A stretch of 64,000 nt of DNA from contig NZ_JAFBDO010000005.1 of the NCBI RefSeq assembly GCF_016908295.1, positions 186,001 through 250,000 of the forward strand, in the 5' to 3' direction. Position numbers and translations under genes: made by a program. The stretch is from Thalassobacillus pellis (GTDB taxonomy: Bacteria > Bacillota > Bacilli > Bacillales > Halobacillaceae). Below the pieces are notes generated by a model. That model was not told the origin of the DNA. It worked only from the letters and a program-made list of their open reading frames with translations, and made no database searches. Positions 31,658-40,242 of the stretch are shown here, one piece after another (the stretch's first letter is position 1; each line of letters begins with the position of its first letter).

Positions 31658-33766
31658 CTAGCTTTTTGTGCGTAATAGACGAAGCCCGTTCAAGGTAACA
31701 AGCAGGGTGGCTCCCATATCAGCAAAGATGGCAATGAATAAAGTCAGCCATCCAGGAATGACGAGAAGTAATGCTATCAGCTTGACGACGAGCGCAAACG
31801 TGATATTCTGCTTAATAATGCTCAATGCTTTACGGCTCAGTTTGACTGTATATGGCAGTTTCACTAAATCATCACCCATCAGGGCAATATCTGCTGTTTC
31901 GAGAGCCGTGTCCGTACCGCCGCCACCCATGGCCAGCCCAACTGTTGATGCAGCAAGGGCTGGGGCATCGTTTACCCCATCACCAACCATGGCCACATTA
32001 TCATACTTATTCCTGTATGTCTTAATAAAGGACAGCTTATCTTGTGGAAGGAGTTCGGATTCAATTTGCTCCATTCCGATTTCTGATCCAATTGCTTCAG
32101 CAGTCTTGGCATTGTCACCTGTCAGCATGATGGTATGCCTGATCCCCAGCTTATTCAGCTGTTGAATTACTTCTCTGCTTTCCTCGCGTACATTATCTCT
32201 GATTGCCAGTAAGGCCTGAAGTTCATCTTCAGTTCCAGCCAAAATAACGGTTTTTCCTTCCGATTGCCATTGAGAGATTACCTGTTCTGTTTCTGGAGTC
32301 AGTTCCATAGTATTCTGGAACAAAGAAGGTGACCCGATATAATAGGTCTTTCCTTCGATAGTTCCGGTGATCCCTTTCCCTGTTAGAGAACGGAAATTTT
32401 CAACCTCAATATTACGGTAACTGATACCATTTTCTTCGGCAGTCTTCAGGACTGCACCTGCCAATGGATGCTGCGACTTAAATTCCAAAGCTGAAATCCA
32501 TCGCAGCGGTTCTGTCTTGGTGAGCTTTTTAAAGTCGGTCACTTCAGGCTTGCCATAGGTGAGTGTTCCGGTTTTGTCAAATGCTATAGAGCGGATAGCA
32601 CCCATTTCTTCCAAATAGACGCCGCCTTTAATAAGCACACCATTTTTCGCAGCATTTCCGATGGCAGTGACGATTGCTACTGGGGTTGAAATGACCAGTG
32701 CGCAAGGACAGCCGACGACCAAAATAGCTAGCCCTTGATAGATCCACGTATTCCAATCTGCTCCAAACAGGAGAGGGGGAGTAATAGCCGCAACCAAGGC
32801 AATGATGATGATAGCAGGCGTATAATATTTGGCGAATTTATCGACAAAATGCTGGGAAGGTGCCCGCTCTGCCTGTGCTTCTTCTACCAGATGGATGATT
32901 TTAGCCAGGGTTGTATCCTTAGCGGTTTTGGTCACTTCCACTTCAAGATATCCATCTTCATTGAGCGTTCCAGCAAACACTTCTTCCCCAGACTCTTTAC
33001 TGACAGGGATAGATTCCCCAGTGATTGCTGCCTGGTTGATCGAAGAGGCACCGGAAAGAATGACCCCATCCATCGCAATTTTCTGTCCTGGTTTGATAAG
33101 CATGACATCCCCGATGACGATATCATTCACATGCATGAGCTGTTCCAGCCCGTTACGCCTTACCAATGCTTCATTGGGAGCGATATCCATCAAAGACCGG
33201 ATAGATGCTCTTGCTTTATCCATCGAGTAGGTTTCCAATGCTTCACTAATGGCAAACAGAACGACTACGATTGCAGCCTCTCCCCATTCACCGATGATGG
33301 CCGCACCAATAATAGCGATGGTCATCAGTGTACGCATATCAAAATCGAGACGCATTAAATTTTTCAACCCCGTTATGAAAAGGGAAGTACCACCGATCAG
33401 GATCGCAGCTGCAAAAGCCAGGAAGGTCCATGGAGCGGATTCGCCGACACTGAAATGGGAAACATATCCGATTACAATGAATAAAATGGCTAGAATCTCT
33501 TTAGGGTATCTCTTCCAAAATGGTACATGTTCTTTTTCAGGAAGCGGTTCCTCCTCAGGGGTGACTTTGATATTTTCAAATGCACCTGCCTGCTCAAGCT
33601 CCGCAACCGTTGCTTCTCCGAAGACTGTCAGTTTAGCTGCTCCAAAATTGACTTTAGCTTCTTCCACACCATCCAGGTGCTGGACGTTCTTTTCGAACTT
33701 TGTAGCACAGCCAGCTCAGGTGAATCCCTGGACACGAAAGGTGCTTTTCTTAGCTTGTTCGCTCAT
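31658..33766 (-). CDS. cadA: CadA, Cd2+/Zn2+-exporting P-type ATPase with in-frame TGA at codon 17
   Basis: CadA pumps Cd2+, Zn2+ and Pb2+ out of the cell with ATP. All P1B motifs are present: [13 protein letters not shown] (metal site in the membrane), [10 protein letters not shown] (phosphorylated Asp), [10 protein letters not shown] and [10 protein letters not shown]. The true start is ATG 33766, with AAGGAGGTGA six bases upstream, overlapping cadC by 17 bases. From there the frame reads STFRVQGFT, then TGA (codon 17, bases 33716-33718), then [11 protein letters not shown]. Relatives have Cys at this codon, the first ligand of the N-terminal CxxC. The remaining 669 codons are open and intact. 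Options: loss of the metal-binding domain with a restart at GTG 33667 (no clear site), readthrough, selenocysteine, or a sequence error. CadC lies just upstream in the same operon. Confidence 0.85.
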
Positions 33767-34124
33767 GCTGCTTCACCTCCTTCGAATGCATAAAAGCCAT
33801 TTCCACTAATTGGGATACATGATCATCATCCAGTGAATAATAAGCTAGCTTTCCATCCTTGCGATATTTGGCTAGGCCAAGACGCCTTAACTGCCTCAAG
33901 TGATGAGAAGCAGTAGCATTCGAACAGTCAAGTATATTCGCTACATCACATACGCAAAGCTCCTTTTCTATCATCAATGCGTAAGCTATCTTCAATCTCT
34001 TCTCATCCGCAAGGGCTTTGAATATCTGGCCCACATCAGGGAAGGAGTGGTTCTCCATATTCTCTTTTACATAATCTACTTTATCGCGGTGGATACAGGA
34101 AACATCACACGTATCACGAGCCAT
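33750..34124 (-). CDS. cadC: CadC, ArsR/SmtB-family metal-sensing repressor
   Basis: CadC represses the cad operon and leaves DNA when Cd2+, Pb2+ or Zn2+ binds. The 124-residue product has the four thiolate ligands of the family: Cys6 and Cys10 (TCDVSC) in the N-terminal arm, and Cys57 and Cys59 in the ELCVCDV helix (equivalent to Cys7, 11, 58 and 60 of S. aureus pI258 CadC). The recognition helix region is NATASHHLRQLRRLGLAKYRKDGKLAYYSL. The ATG start follows AGAGGTGAGTTG. Its promoter overlaps two matching operator dyads, and cadA follows with an overlap of 17 bases. Confidence 0.95.
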   Translation of the reverse strand: MARDTCDVSCIHRDKVDYVKENMENHSFPDVGQIFKALADEKRLKIAYALMIEKELCVCDVANILDCSNATASHHLRQLRRLGLAKYRKDGKLAYYSLDDDHVSQLVEMAFMHSKEVKQHERTS

Positions 34125-34140
34125 CAACTCACCTCTTCAT

Positions 34141-34192
34141 ATTCAAATATATCTTTGAATGTATTATATTCAAATATATGTTTGAATGTCAA
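34141..34192 (-). promoter_or_regulatory. cad promoter with two CadC operator sites
   Basis: On the minus strand a consensus TTGACA (34187-34192) and TATAAT (34163-34168) are 18 bp apart. Two near-identical dyads of ATTCAAATATATnTTTGAAT lie at 34168-34187 (filling the spacer) and 34141-34160 (over the transcription start and leader). They differ at one central base and match the ArsR/CadC operator form (ATTCAAA...TTTGAAT). Confidence 0.85.
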
Positions 34193-34250
34193 AGATTTCT
34201 GTGTATTTAGAAGAATTATTTTATGGGAGTGGGTGAGAAGATACTCCATT

Positions 34251-34306
34251 ATCAGCGGTCGAGGTGAAGAATCAGCGGAAGGAGCGGAGGAATCAGCGGA
34301 CGGAGC
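34251..34306. repeat. Short direct repeat, three copies of ATCAGCGG, 20-21 bp period
   Basis: ATCAGCGG occurs at 34251, 34271 and 34292, followed by a purine-rich (A/C)(A/G)GGAG segment. Together with the cad promoter and the terminator at 34309 it fills the gap between cadC and the luciferase-like gene; no gene is seen here. The period resembles the 21-bp array at 12693. Confidence 0.5.
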
Positions 34307-34308
34307 AA

Positions 34309-34364
34309 AAAAAGGAGCTGATCCCGGCAAATCCTTATCTAGATTCACTGGGATAGCTCCTTTT
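34309..34364 (-). terminator. Terminator of the luciferase-like gene
   Basis: On the minus strand AAAGGAGCT(A)TCCC pairs with GGGAT(C)AGCTCCTTT, followed by a long T-run. Confidence 0.8.
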
Positions 34365-34419
34365 GTAATGAATGAAGGTTCCGCCACCATTGCTTAACGT
34401 TAGTGCACATTTCTCCTAT

Positions 34420-35418
34420 CTATGAAAGTTCGAATTCTTTTGCTAATAATTCATAGGATTTCAAACGTTCTTCAAATGGATAGACGATGGTATTCACGAT
34501 AATTTCATTAACTCCGTAACCTTCCGCCAGCATTTCTAGTTGCTGTCTTACCTGCTGAGCTGTTCCGACTACCATCCGCTTCCGATTCTCCTGGATGCGT
34601 TCTTTCTCAAATAGGGAGTAATACTGGTTCTGGGCTTCTTCCGGCGTAGGGAATCCTTGTGCGTTACCACCCTGCTCGATTCTTAAGAGAGCAAGGTCAA
34701 GGCTTGAAGCCAGATACTCTGCTTTCTCCTCGGACTCCCCACAGATGACGAAGACAGATACATTTCCATTGGGTCTTTCCTGCTGTTGGGGTTGGGAAGG
34801 TGTGAAACGATCATAATACCGCTGCATAGCTCTCGTGCCTCCATACCCATTAATAAAATGAGCAAAAGAGTATGATAACCCCATATCAGATGCCAGTTGG
34901 GCACTTGTTCCGCTTGATCCTAGCATCCAGATCGGTGGTGTCGTTTCTCCGAGCGGGGTAGCAAACACATCCATATCATGAGGGTCTTCACCATGAAGGT
35001 AGGCAACCAGTTCTTTAACCTGACGAGGATACCCTTCCACATTCGGTCTGTGGCCATTATTCAAAGCAAGGTTAACGTTAGGCATGCCGCCTGGCGCACG
35101 TCCGATACCAAGGTCAACCCTGTTCGGATGCAGTGTTTCCAGCACGCGGAATGTTTCTGCTATTTTATAGGCGCTGTAATGTGGCAATAAGATTCCGCCC
35201 GTTCCAACACGGATGTTTTCTGTATGGGCTGCCAGATGAGCCACTAATATTTCTGGAGCCGACCCTGCAAGACTTCGGGTACTATGATGCTCCGATACCC
35301 AGAAACGGTGGTAGCCAAGGCGATCGGTATGTTTTGCTAAGGCGGTTGTTTGACGTAATGCCTCAGTTGGGGATATGTTAGTTAAAATAGGTGATTGATC
35401 TAATACGCTTAATTTCAT
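34420..35418 (-). CDS. Luciferase-like (LLM class) flavin-dependent oxidoreductase
   Basis: This 332-residue TIM-barrel monooxygenase of the bacterial luciferase family uses reduced FMN and O2. Typical blocks are MKLSVLDQSPI, YHRFWVSEHHSTRSLAGSAPEILVAHLAAHTENIRVGTGGILLPHYS, RVDLGIGRAPGG and PIWMLGSSGTSAQLASDMGLSYSFAHF. The EHH and the GGILLPHY blocks are characteristic of the MsnO8-like/YwcH subgroup. The substrate is not known. ATG 35418 lies 7-8 bases after AAGGGGG. It is divergent from a thioredoxin gene. Confidence 0.88.
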   Translation of the reverse strand: MKLSVLDQSPILTNISPTEALRQTTALAKHTDRLGYHRFWVSEHHSTRSLAGSAPEILVAHLAAHTENIRVGTGGILLPHYSAYKIAETFRVLETLHPNRVDLGIGRAPGGMPNVNLALNNGHRPNVEGYPRQVKELVAYLHGEDPHDMDVFATPLGETTPPIWMLGSSGTSAQLASDMGLSYSFAHFINGYGGTRAMQRYYDRFTPSQPQQQERPNGNVSVFVICGESEEKAEYLASSLDLALLRIEQGGNAQGFPTPEEAQNQYYSLFEKERIQENRKRMVVGTAQQVRQQLEMLAEGYGVNEIIVNTIVYPFEERLKSYELLAKEFELS

Positions 35419-35510
35419 AAAAAAAGCCCCCTTACTTTCGTTCATCCTGCCATGCTGTAACTTATATTGCAAAGCATTTGCCTATAAATCAGGAAAAGGA
35501 GCAGATCATT

Positions 35511-35831
35511 ATGAAACAAGCTTTTTCCATAGAAGAAGTGAAACAAGAAATTCAGCAAACGGGTGTCACATTATTGTTTATCGGCAGTGAAACGTGCAGT
35601 GTCTGTCATTCTCTCCTGCCACAGGTGGAGAAGGTTAGCAGCAAATATCCCAGCCTTTCAAGCGTACGTGTAAAAGCGGAGGATGCCCGTGAAGTTGCGG
35701 GAGAGTTTTCCGTGTTAACCGTTCCCGTAGTCCTTCTATTTATTGAAGGTAAGGAAGTTTATCGGAAAGCGAGGTTTGTCCCGATTGGTGAATTGGACGG
35801 CCAGATTGCTAAGCTTATCTCCTCCGTGTAA
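35511..35831 (+). CDS. Thioredoxin-like protein with CSVC site
   Basis: The 106-residue product has a thioredoxin fold with an atypical active site, LLFIGSETCSVCHSLLPQVEKVS, and a cis-Pro loop in VLTVPVVLLFIEGKEV. Replacement of WCxxC by TCSVC suggests altered redox potential, and a role as a reductase, isomerase or sensor cannot be distinguished. The ATG start follows AAAGGAGCAGATCATT. It is divergent from the luciferase-like gene, with only 92 bases between the start codons, and a terminator follows. Confidence 0.82.
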   Translation: MKQAFSIEEVKQEIQQTGVTLLFIGSETCSVCHSLLPQVEKVSSKYPSLSSVRVKAEDAREVAGEFSVLTVPVVLLFIEGKEVYRKARFVPIGELDGQIAKLISSV

Positions 35832-35866
35832 AAAGACCGCTTCCTATTCGGACAGCGGTCTTTTAT
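35830..35866. terminator. Terminator after the thioredoxin-like gene
   Basis: AAAAGACCGCT pairs with AGCGGTCTTTT. It lies against the stop of the adaptor gene on the opposite strand and may serve both. Confidence 0.8.
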
Positions 35867-37123
35867 TTACCTGGTCATTAAGCCCATTAACCCATATTTC
35901 TTGATAACGGAGGGGCTTACATCAGGAATCTGTTTTATATATAGATCTTCCCATTGGATTGGTGTTAAAAAAGTAGCGCCTTTTCTGAATTGATCCCGGG
36001 GGTATGCGGCAAGCCATTCCCCGGTTTCCAGACCTTTCGTTACTTCAGTCATCCCGTTGACTTCCAGTCCTGTTTCAATTGCTCTGTAAGTCAGGGTCCC
36101 CTTCTCATTCATTACCCAGGCGAATAAATCATCTTCCGTAAGCAATAGATAATCGAAAGCAGTGACAGCTTCCTCTGCACGGGCTGTTATGATTGAAAGG
36201 GAAGCGTGGTATCCTGGCAGAATATTTTCCGTTGCTCCTTCGATGGATACCTCGAAAGGATATTCGCTCTGCCAGCCCACTGACACATGATCAGGAAAAT
36301 TACGGAGGGATGAAATCGTCCCACGCAGGAGGGGAGGTTGTTCAGGCAGTTCTTCGTTAGGCAGCTTAATTTCCACTTCCATATCTGGCTGAACTTTTTT
36401 CCGCTCCGACTCCGTCAGCTTTCCCTCAACCTGTAAGGTGGTTGTTTTCATTGTGATCAATGGGGATTGCAAACTCTCTGATATTTCTGTGATCACACCA
36501 TTAAAAGGGCTTTCGACGGTGATAGTTTTGCCGCCAGCTTCCAATTCGGCAAGCTGGCTTTCCACCATGGTGAGCTTAGCTTCTTTTTGGGCGAGTTCGA
36601 GCTCTTTTTCTGCAATCTGTTCTTGTTTCATAAATTCTGTTTCGATAGTTTTCGGCTGATCTTCTTCCTCTGCTTCATCTTGAGAGAAGAAACTTGATCC
36701 ACCATTGTCTGTTTCAGGGATATCAAAGCTCTCCAACTCGATGATGTACTGTTCAATTGCTTCGATTTCTTCCTCCAGACGTTTCGCTTCTGCTTTCAAA
36801 GATGCCGTCTGGGAAGAAAAATTTGTAACCTCGTACTCGTATAATCCGTCGCCTTCACTTATTTCGTCACCGGGTGCTACTAAAAATTGCCGGAAGGATC
36901 CTTCATTTTTATCAAAATAAACATGATTGGATTCAGCGGAAGCAAATACTCCTGTTGTTTCCAGCTTTTCAACCAAGTCATATGTAAAAGGTTCCGACCA
37001 TTCATTGACATATGATTTTTGTTCTACTTTATTACCAGTGTCAAAGTATAGGAGCAAGGAATTCAACAGTGCGAATCCGATGACCAAAAGGACCACATAC
37101 CGTATTTTTCTTTTTCTCTTCAA
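35867..37123 (-). CDS. Membrane-fusion (RND/HlyD-type) adaptor protein, YknX-like
   Basis: This 418-residue protein has an N-terminal membrane anchor (YVVLLVIGFALLNSLLLYF), a long coiled coil from about residue 105 to 200 (SLKAEAKRLEEEIEAIEQYIIELE and AEKELELAQKEAKLTMVESQLAELE), and biotinyl-lipoyl half motifs (FLVAPGDEISEGDGLYEYE and TITVESPFNGVITEISES). C-terminal barrel domains end the chain. In B. subtilis the adaptor YknX works with YknW and the ABC transporter YknYZ against the SdpC toxin. Here the membrane partner is present upstream (17 bases away) but no ABC ATPase or permease gene follows; a terminator does instead. Confidence 0.72.
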   Translation of the reverse strand: MKRKRKIRYVVLLVIGFALLNSLLLYFDTGNKVEQKSYVNEWSEPFTYDLVEKLETTGVFASAESNHVYFDKNEGSFRQFLVAPGDEISEGDGLYEYEVTNFSSQTASLKAEAKRLEEEIEAIEQYIIELESFDIPETDNGGSSFFSQDEAEEEDQPKTIETEFMKQEQIAEKELELAQKEAKLTMVESQLAELEAGGKTITVESPFNGVITEISESLQSPLITMKTTTLQVEGKLTESERKKVQPDMEVEIKLPNEELPEQPPLLRGTISSLRNFPDHVSVGWQSEYPFEVSIEGATENILPGYHASLSIITARAEEAVTAFDYLLLTEDDLFAWVMNEKGTLTYRAIETGLEVNGMTEVTKGLETGEWLAAYPRDQFRKGATFLTPIQWEDLYIKQIPDVSPSVIKKYGLMGLMTR

Positions 37124-37140
37124 ATTATATCACCGTCCTG

Positions 37141-37815
37141 TTAGCTCGTAATGATACGGAGTAAAAATATATCGTAGTTGGAAAGAGCGGCAGTGCCTGC
37201 CCATAATAAGATATGCCAGAAAATGACGCCGAACCAGATCCAATGTTTTTTGGTGGCAGAAAGGTAATTCAGACATCTTACCTGGTACCAAATGATCCAC
37301 AGTTGAAAAACCGAGATAGCTCCGAATATGTAAATGATCCATTGGATATCTGTGAAATAGGAGGCTGGCACGCCAAAAGAAAGCGGGGAGACGTACCAAT
37401 CGACCCCTGCATAGACGAGTAGAGGTATCCATGTCAGTCTTTCGAGCAGCATTACCAATAACACATTCATCTGGATAATGACCAGCTTGTTATATGGCAC
37501 GTTATTGAATAGCCACCATACAAATGAGGTTATAAATAAAACGAATATAGCCAGTAATAACGCAAAGGCAGTTCTTCCTATCAGAAACCAGGCTTTGCGG
37601 AATTCATATTCCATTCTCGTAAATTCAGTTGCGTTGACAGAAATAGGATCCATTCCAAGCCCGACCCAGCTGGTCCATATGTATGTAAGGATCGAAGTGG
37701 CGAGGAGTAATACTACCCATTTCCAAAAGTTTTGTAACCGTTCAGCCCGCTTTATTTTGAATAAATGATCCTCTCTTCGAAACAGCAGCTGCAATAGATT
37801 AATAGAATATAGCAT
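37141..37815 (-). CDS. Yip1-like polytopic membrane protein, YknW-like
   Basis: The 224-residue product has five or six hydrophobic helices (for example VVLLLATSILTYIWTSWVGL and TAFALLLAIFVLFITSFVWWLF). Its size, topology and position upstream of an adaptor gene resemble YknW, the Yip1-domain protein that assembles with YknXYZ in B. subtilis. ATG 37815 follows AAAGGA at a ten-base distance; ATG 37851 has no site. It is the first gene of a two-gene unit with the adaptor. The homology to YknW is inferred from architecture and context, not clear motifs. Confidence 0.6.
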   Translation of the reverse strand: MLYSINLLQLLFRREDHLFKIKRAERLQNFWKWVVLLLATSILTYIWTSWVGLGMDPISVNATEFTRMEYEFRKAWFLIGRTAFALLLAIFVLFITSFVWWLFNNVPYNKLVIIQMNVLLVMLLERLTWIPLLVYAGVDWYVSPLSFGVPASYFTDIQWIIYIFGAISVFQLWIIWYQVRCLNYLSATKKHWIWFGVIFWHILLWAGTAALSNYDIFLLRIITS

Positions 37816-37917
37816 GTGGAGTCCATCCTTTTCTCTTTGTATGTTTTTCATTTTAACTGACTTTCGACATGCTTTCTAGATAATTCCATAATTACTAAGG
37901 ATATCTTGTAAAAAAAT

Positions 37918-37957
37918 GCAAAAAAATCTGCGCATTTTTTCAAATGCGCAGATTTTG
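37918..37957 (-). terminator. Terminator of the LysM-endopeptidase gene
   Basis: On the minus strand AAAATCTGCGCATT pairs with AATGCGCAGATTTT, followed by a T-run. Confidence 0.85.
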
Positions 37958-38009
37958 TAATTTTCCTGTTTAATCCCGAAGTGAACGGGTATAAAATTTC
38001 TAAAGTGTA

Positions 38010-39023
38010 TTAATAAGTTTTCGCGCCAAGGTAACGGGAAGTCCAGTAGTTTCCGTTCATATTGGCGATGGTTACTCCGTCGCTTCCAGAGTGAATAAAC
38101 TGGCCATTTCCAATATAAACACCAGCATGGGAAGGACCTGCTTTATAAGTTTCATAGAATACGATGTCACCAACAGAAGGCTGGCTTACTGATGTACCTG
38201 CATTCCAGATAGTTGCGACAGTTCTTGGAATGGAAACACCGTGTTTCGCGAAAATGTATTGCAGGAATCCACTGCAGTCAAAACCGCTCGGAGATTCTCC
38301 ACCCCACTTATATGGTACGCCAATATAAGATTTTGCAGTTGAAACGATGCCGGAAAGGTCAGAGCTTGTTTCGCTGGAACCGTTATTGGATGTTTGGGTC
38401 GGTGCAGAGCTTGATCCATTTATGCTCAATTTTTGACCTACATAGATAACCGTGCTGTTAAGGTTGTTCCAACGCATGATATCTCTGTAGTTCACACCAT
38501 ACTGTGCGCCGATTTTAGACAAAGTGTCCCCGGATTGCACTGTATAGGTAGAAGCAGAAGCGCTGTCGTTTGAGTCGGAAACCGCTGGAGCAGAAGTGTC
38601 AGCTTCAGAAACCCCGTTCAATTTCAAGACTTGCCCTACATAAATCAAATGTCCGGAAATGTTGTTCCATTCCTGGATATCTCGGTAATTAACGCCGAAT
38701 TTAGCGCCGATTTCAGAAAGAGTGTCTCCGGATTGTACTGTATATGTAGAAGTTGCAGAGGAAGTATTAGAAGAATTAGAGCTTGTATTAGAGCTTGCTT
38801 CCTCATTTACTTTCAATACCTGACCTGGATATATGATATCAGAGGAAAGTCCGTTAAGTGATTTAATTGTATATATGGAAACTCCGTATTGTTGAGAAAA
38901 ACCCCACAATGTGTCGCCGCGTTCTACTGTGACACTTTCTGCATCAGCCACGCTTGCACCGAAAGTAAGTGCGCCCACAAAACTAGTAGTAACGATTGCC
39001 TTTTTAATTAAGTTGTTATTCAT
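38010..39023 (-). CDS. Peptidoglycan DL-endopeptidase with three LysM and one NlpC/P60 domain (LytE-like)
   Basis: The secreted 337-residue cell-wall hydrolase has a signal peptide (NNNLIKKAIVTTSFVGALTFGASVADA), three LysM domains at about residues 31-72, 93-136 and 159-202 joined by Ser/Thr/Asn linkers, and a C-terminal NlpC/P60 domain with the catalytic Cys250 (PSGFDCSGFLQY), His299 (GPSHAGVYIG) and a third polar residue near HSG311. It cuts the D-Glu-meso-DAP bond and is expected at septa or the lateral wall, as for B. subtilis LytE or CwlS. ATG 39023 lies a few bases after TTGGGGGT. A single gene. Confidence 0.9.
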   Translation of the reverse strand: MNNNLIKKAIVTTSFVGALTFGASVADAESVTVERGDTLWGFSQQYGVSIYTIKSLNGLSSDIIYPGQVLKVNEEASSNTSSNSSNTSSATSTYTVQSGDTLSEIGAKFGVNYRDIQEWNNISGHLIYVGQVLKLNGVSEADTSAPAVSDSNDSASASTYTVQSGDTLSKIGAQYGVNYRDIMRWNNLNSTVIYVGQKLSINGSSSAPTQTSNNGSSETSSDLSGIVSTAKSYIGVPYKWGGESPSGFDCSGFLQYIFAKHGVSIPRTVATIWNAGTSVSQPSVGDIVFYETYKAGPSHAGVYIGNGQFIHSGSDGVTIANMNGNYWTSRYLGAKTY

Positions 39024-39195
39024 ATGTACCCCCAAGGTTTTAGTTATTTTCTAGTAAATTTTGCTAAACTCATATTATCATAGGTTCATAGAGAATTAAC
39101 ATTACAGTATAATTACAAAATCATTACAATGCCCATAAAAGCTTTTCAATAAGAGAAAATTTATAATTTGAAAAACAAATTTGTTAACTGACGGA

Positions 39196-39232
39196 AAGGC
39201 CCGCGAGTCGATAATTCTCGCGGGCTTTTCTA
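39196..39232 (+). terminator. Orphan rho-independent terminator, no gene upstream on its strand
   Basis: AGGCCCGCGAG pairs with CTCGCGGGCTTTTC. It lies in the 430-bp gap between lytE-like (minus) and the DUF4396 gene (plus). No plus-strand gene precedes it, so it may end a small RNA or an antisense transcript. The rest of the gap has no convincing frame. Confidence 0.55.
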
Positions 39233-39455
39233 TTTATTTTTGACAAAATTCGTTATTATTGGCCAGGTGCTTTTAAAGGCTTAAGCCTGGGATGGTGATT
39301 CGCGGAAAGAGAAAGGTTCTGTCGATTGTGTATTCTGCTCGACAAGAGTTGATAAAAACATTCAGCTAATCGTTCCATGAGGTGAATGTCTTAGTTTATG
39401 AAAAGGTATTGCGTGGTAGAGTTTGGATAGGTATTAAGTGCAGGAGGATTTGCTT

Positions 39456-40115
39456 ATGGAAACTTTACAGGTGATTTCCATTATTGCTTTGATAATTGGA
39501 TTGCTGTCATCTCTCATTATCGCTATAGATATTTACAATCATCCTCAAATGATGGGCATTATGAATGTTGTCTGGCCGATCAATGGCTGGTTTTTCGGTC
39601 CGTTCGCACTATGGACGTATTACAAATGGGGACGATTGAAAGCGAAGGATAACGAGGAAGAAGACAACCGTGGCAGACCGGCAAAGGTGTTTTTATCTAC
39701 AAGCCATTGTTCTTCCGGCTGTACTCTAGGGGATGCGGCAGGGGTGCCTCTTGTAGCACTGGCTGGACTGACGATTGCCGGTTCAACGTTGTTCGCCCAT
39801 TATGTCGTTCAGTTTGTTTTAGCGTATATTTTTGGCATCCTTTTTCAATTTTATGCCATTCACCCAATGAACGAAAAAGGTCCCAGAGCATCCATAAAAG
39901 ATTCCATCAAAGCGGATACCCTTTCCCTGGTGGCATTCGAAGTGGGGATGTTTGCGTGGATGGCACTAGTCCATTATGTGCTTTTCCCTGTACCGCCGAA
40001 GCCCACGGAGGCCACATATTGGTTTATGATGCAAATTGCAATGATCCTTGGTTTCCTTACGAGCTATCCAGCGAACTGGTGGCTTGTCAAAAAGGGTATC
40101 AAGGAGGAAATGTAA
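39456..40115 (+). CDS. DUF4396 family membrane protein
   Basis: The 219-residue protein has about six hydrophobic segments and the hallmark motifs MGIMNVVWPINGWFFGPFALW and STSHCSSGCTLGDAAG, with two Cys and a His in a spacing that could bind a metal; the later FYAIHPMNEKGPRASIKDSIKADT and PANWWLVKKGIKEEM are also conserved in DUF4396. Function is unknown. ATG 39456 lies 8 bases after CAGGAGG; GTG 39438 lies upstream of that site. Confidence 0.83.
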   Translation: METLQVISIIALIIGLLSSLIIAIDIYNHPQMMGIMNVVWPINGWFFGPFALWTYYKWGRLKAKDNEEEDNRGRPAKVFLSTSHCSSGCTLGDAAGVPLVALAGLTIAGSTLFAHYVVQFVLAYIFGILFQFYAIHPMNEKGPRASIKDSIKADTLSLVAFEVGMFAWMALVHYVLFPVPPKPTEATYWFMMQIAMILGFLTSYPANWWLVKKGIKEEM

Positions 40116-40242
40116 AACTTTCCTTTTCCCCTTGAGATCAGGTTGCCGGGTGCATATTCTCAAGGGTGCGGGTTTGATTATGATGGATTAGGCAAATATA
40201 TAAGGAGCGGAAGTGTTTGAAATTCACAAGAAATGAGGGTAA

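Noticed and set aside
35478-35511. Longer N-terminus of the thioredoxin-like protein
   Set aside because: The upstream start has no ribosome binding site, while ATG 35511 has AAAGGAG at good spacing.
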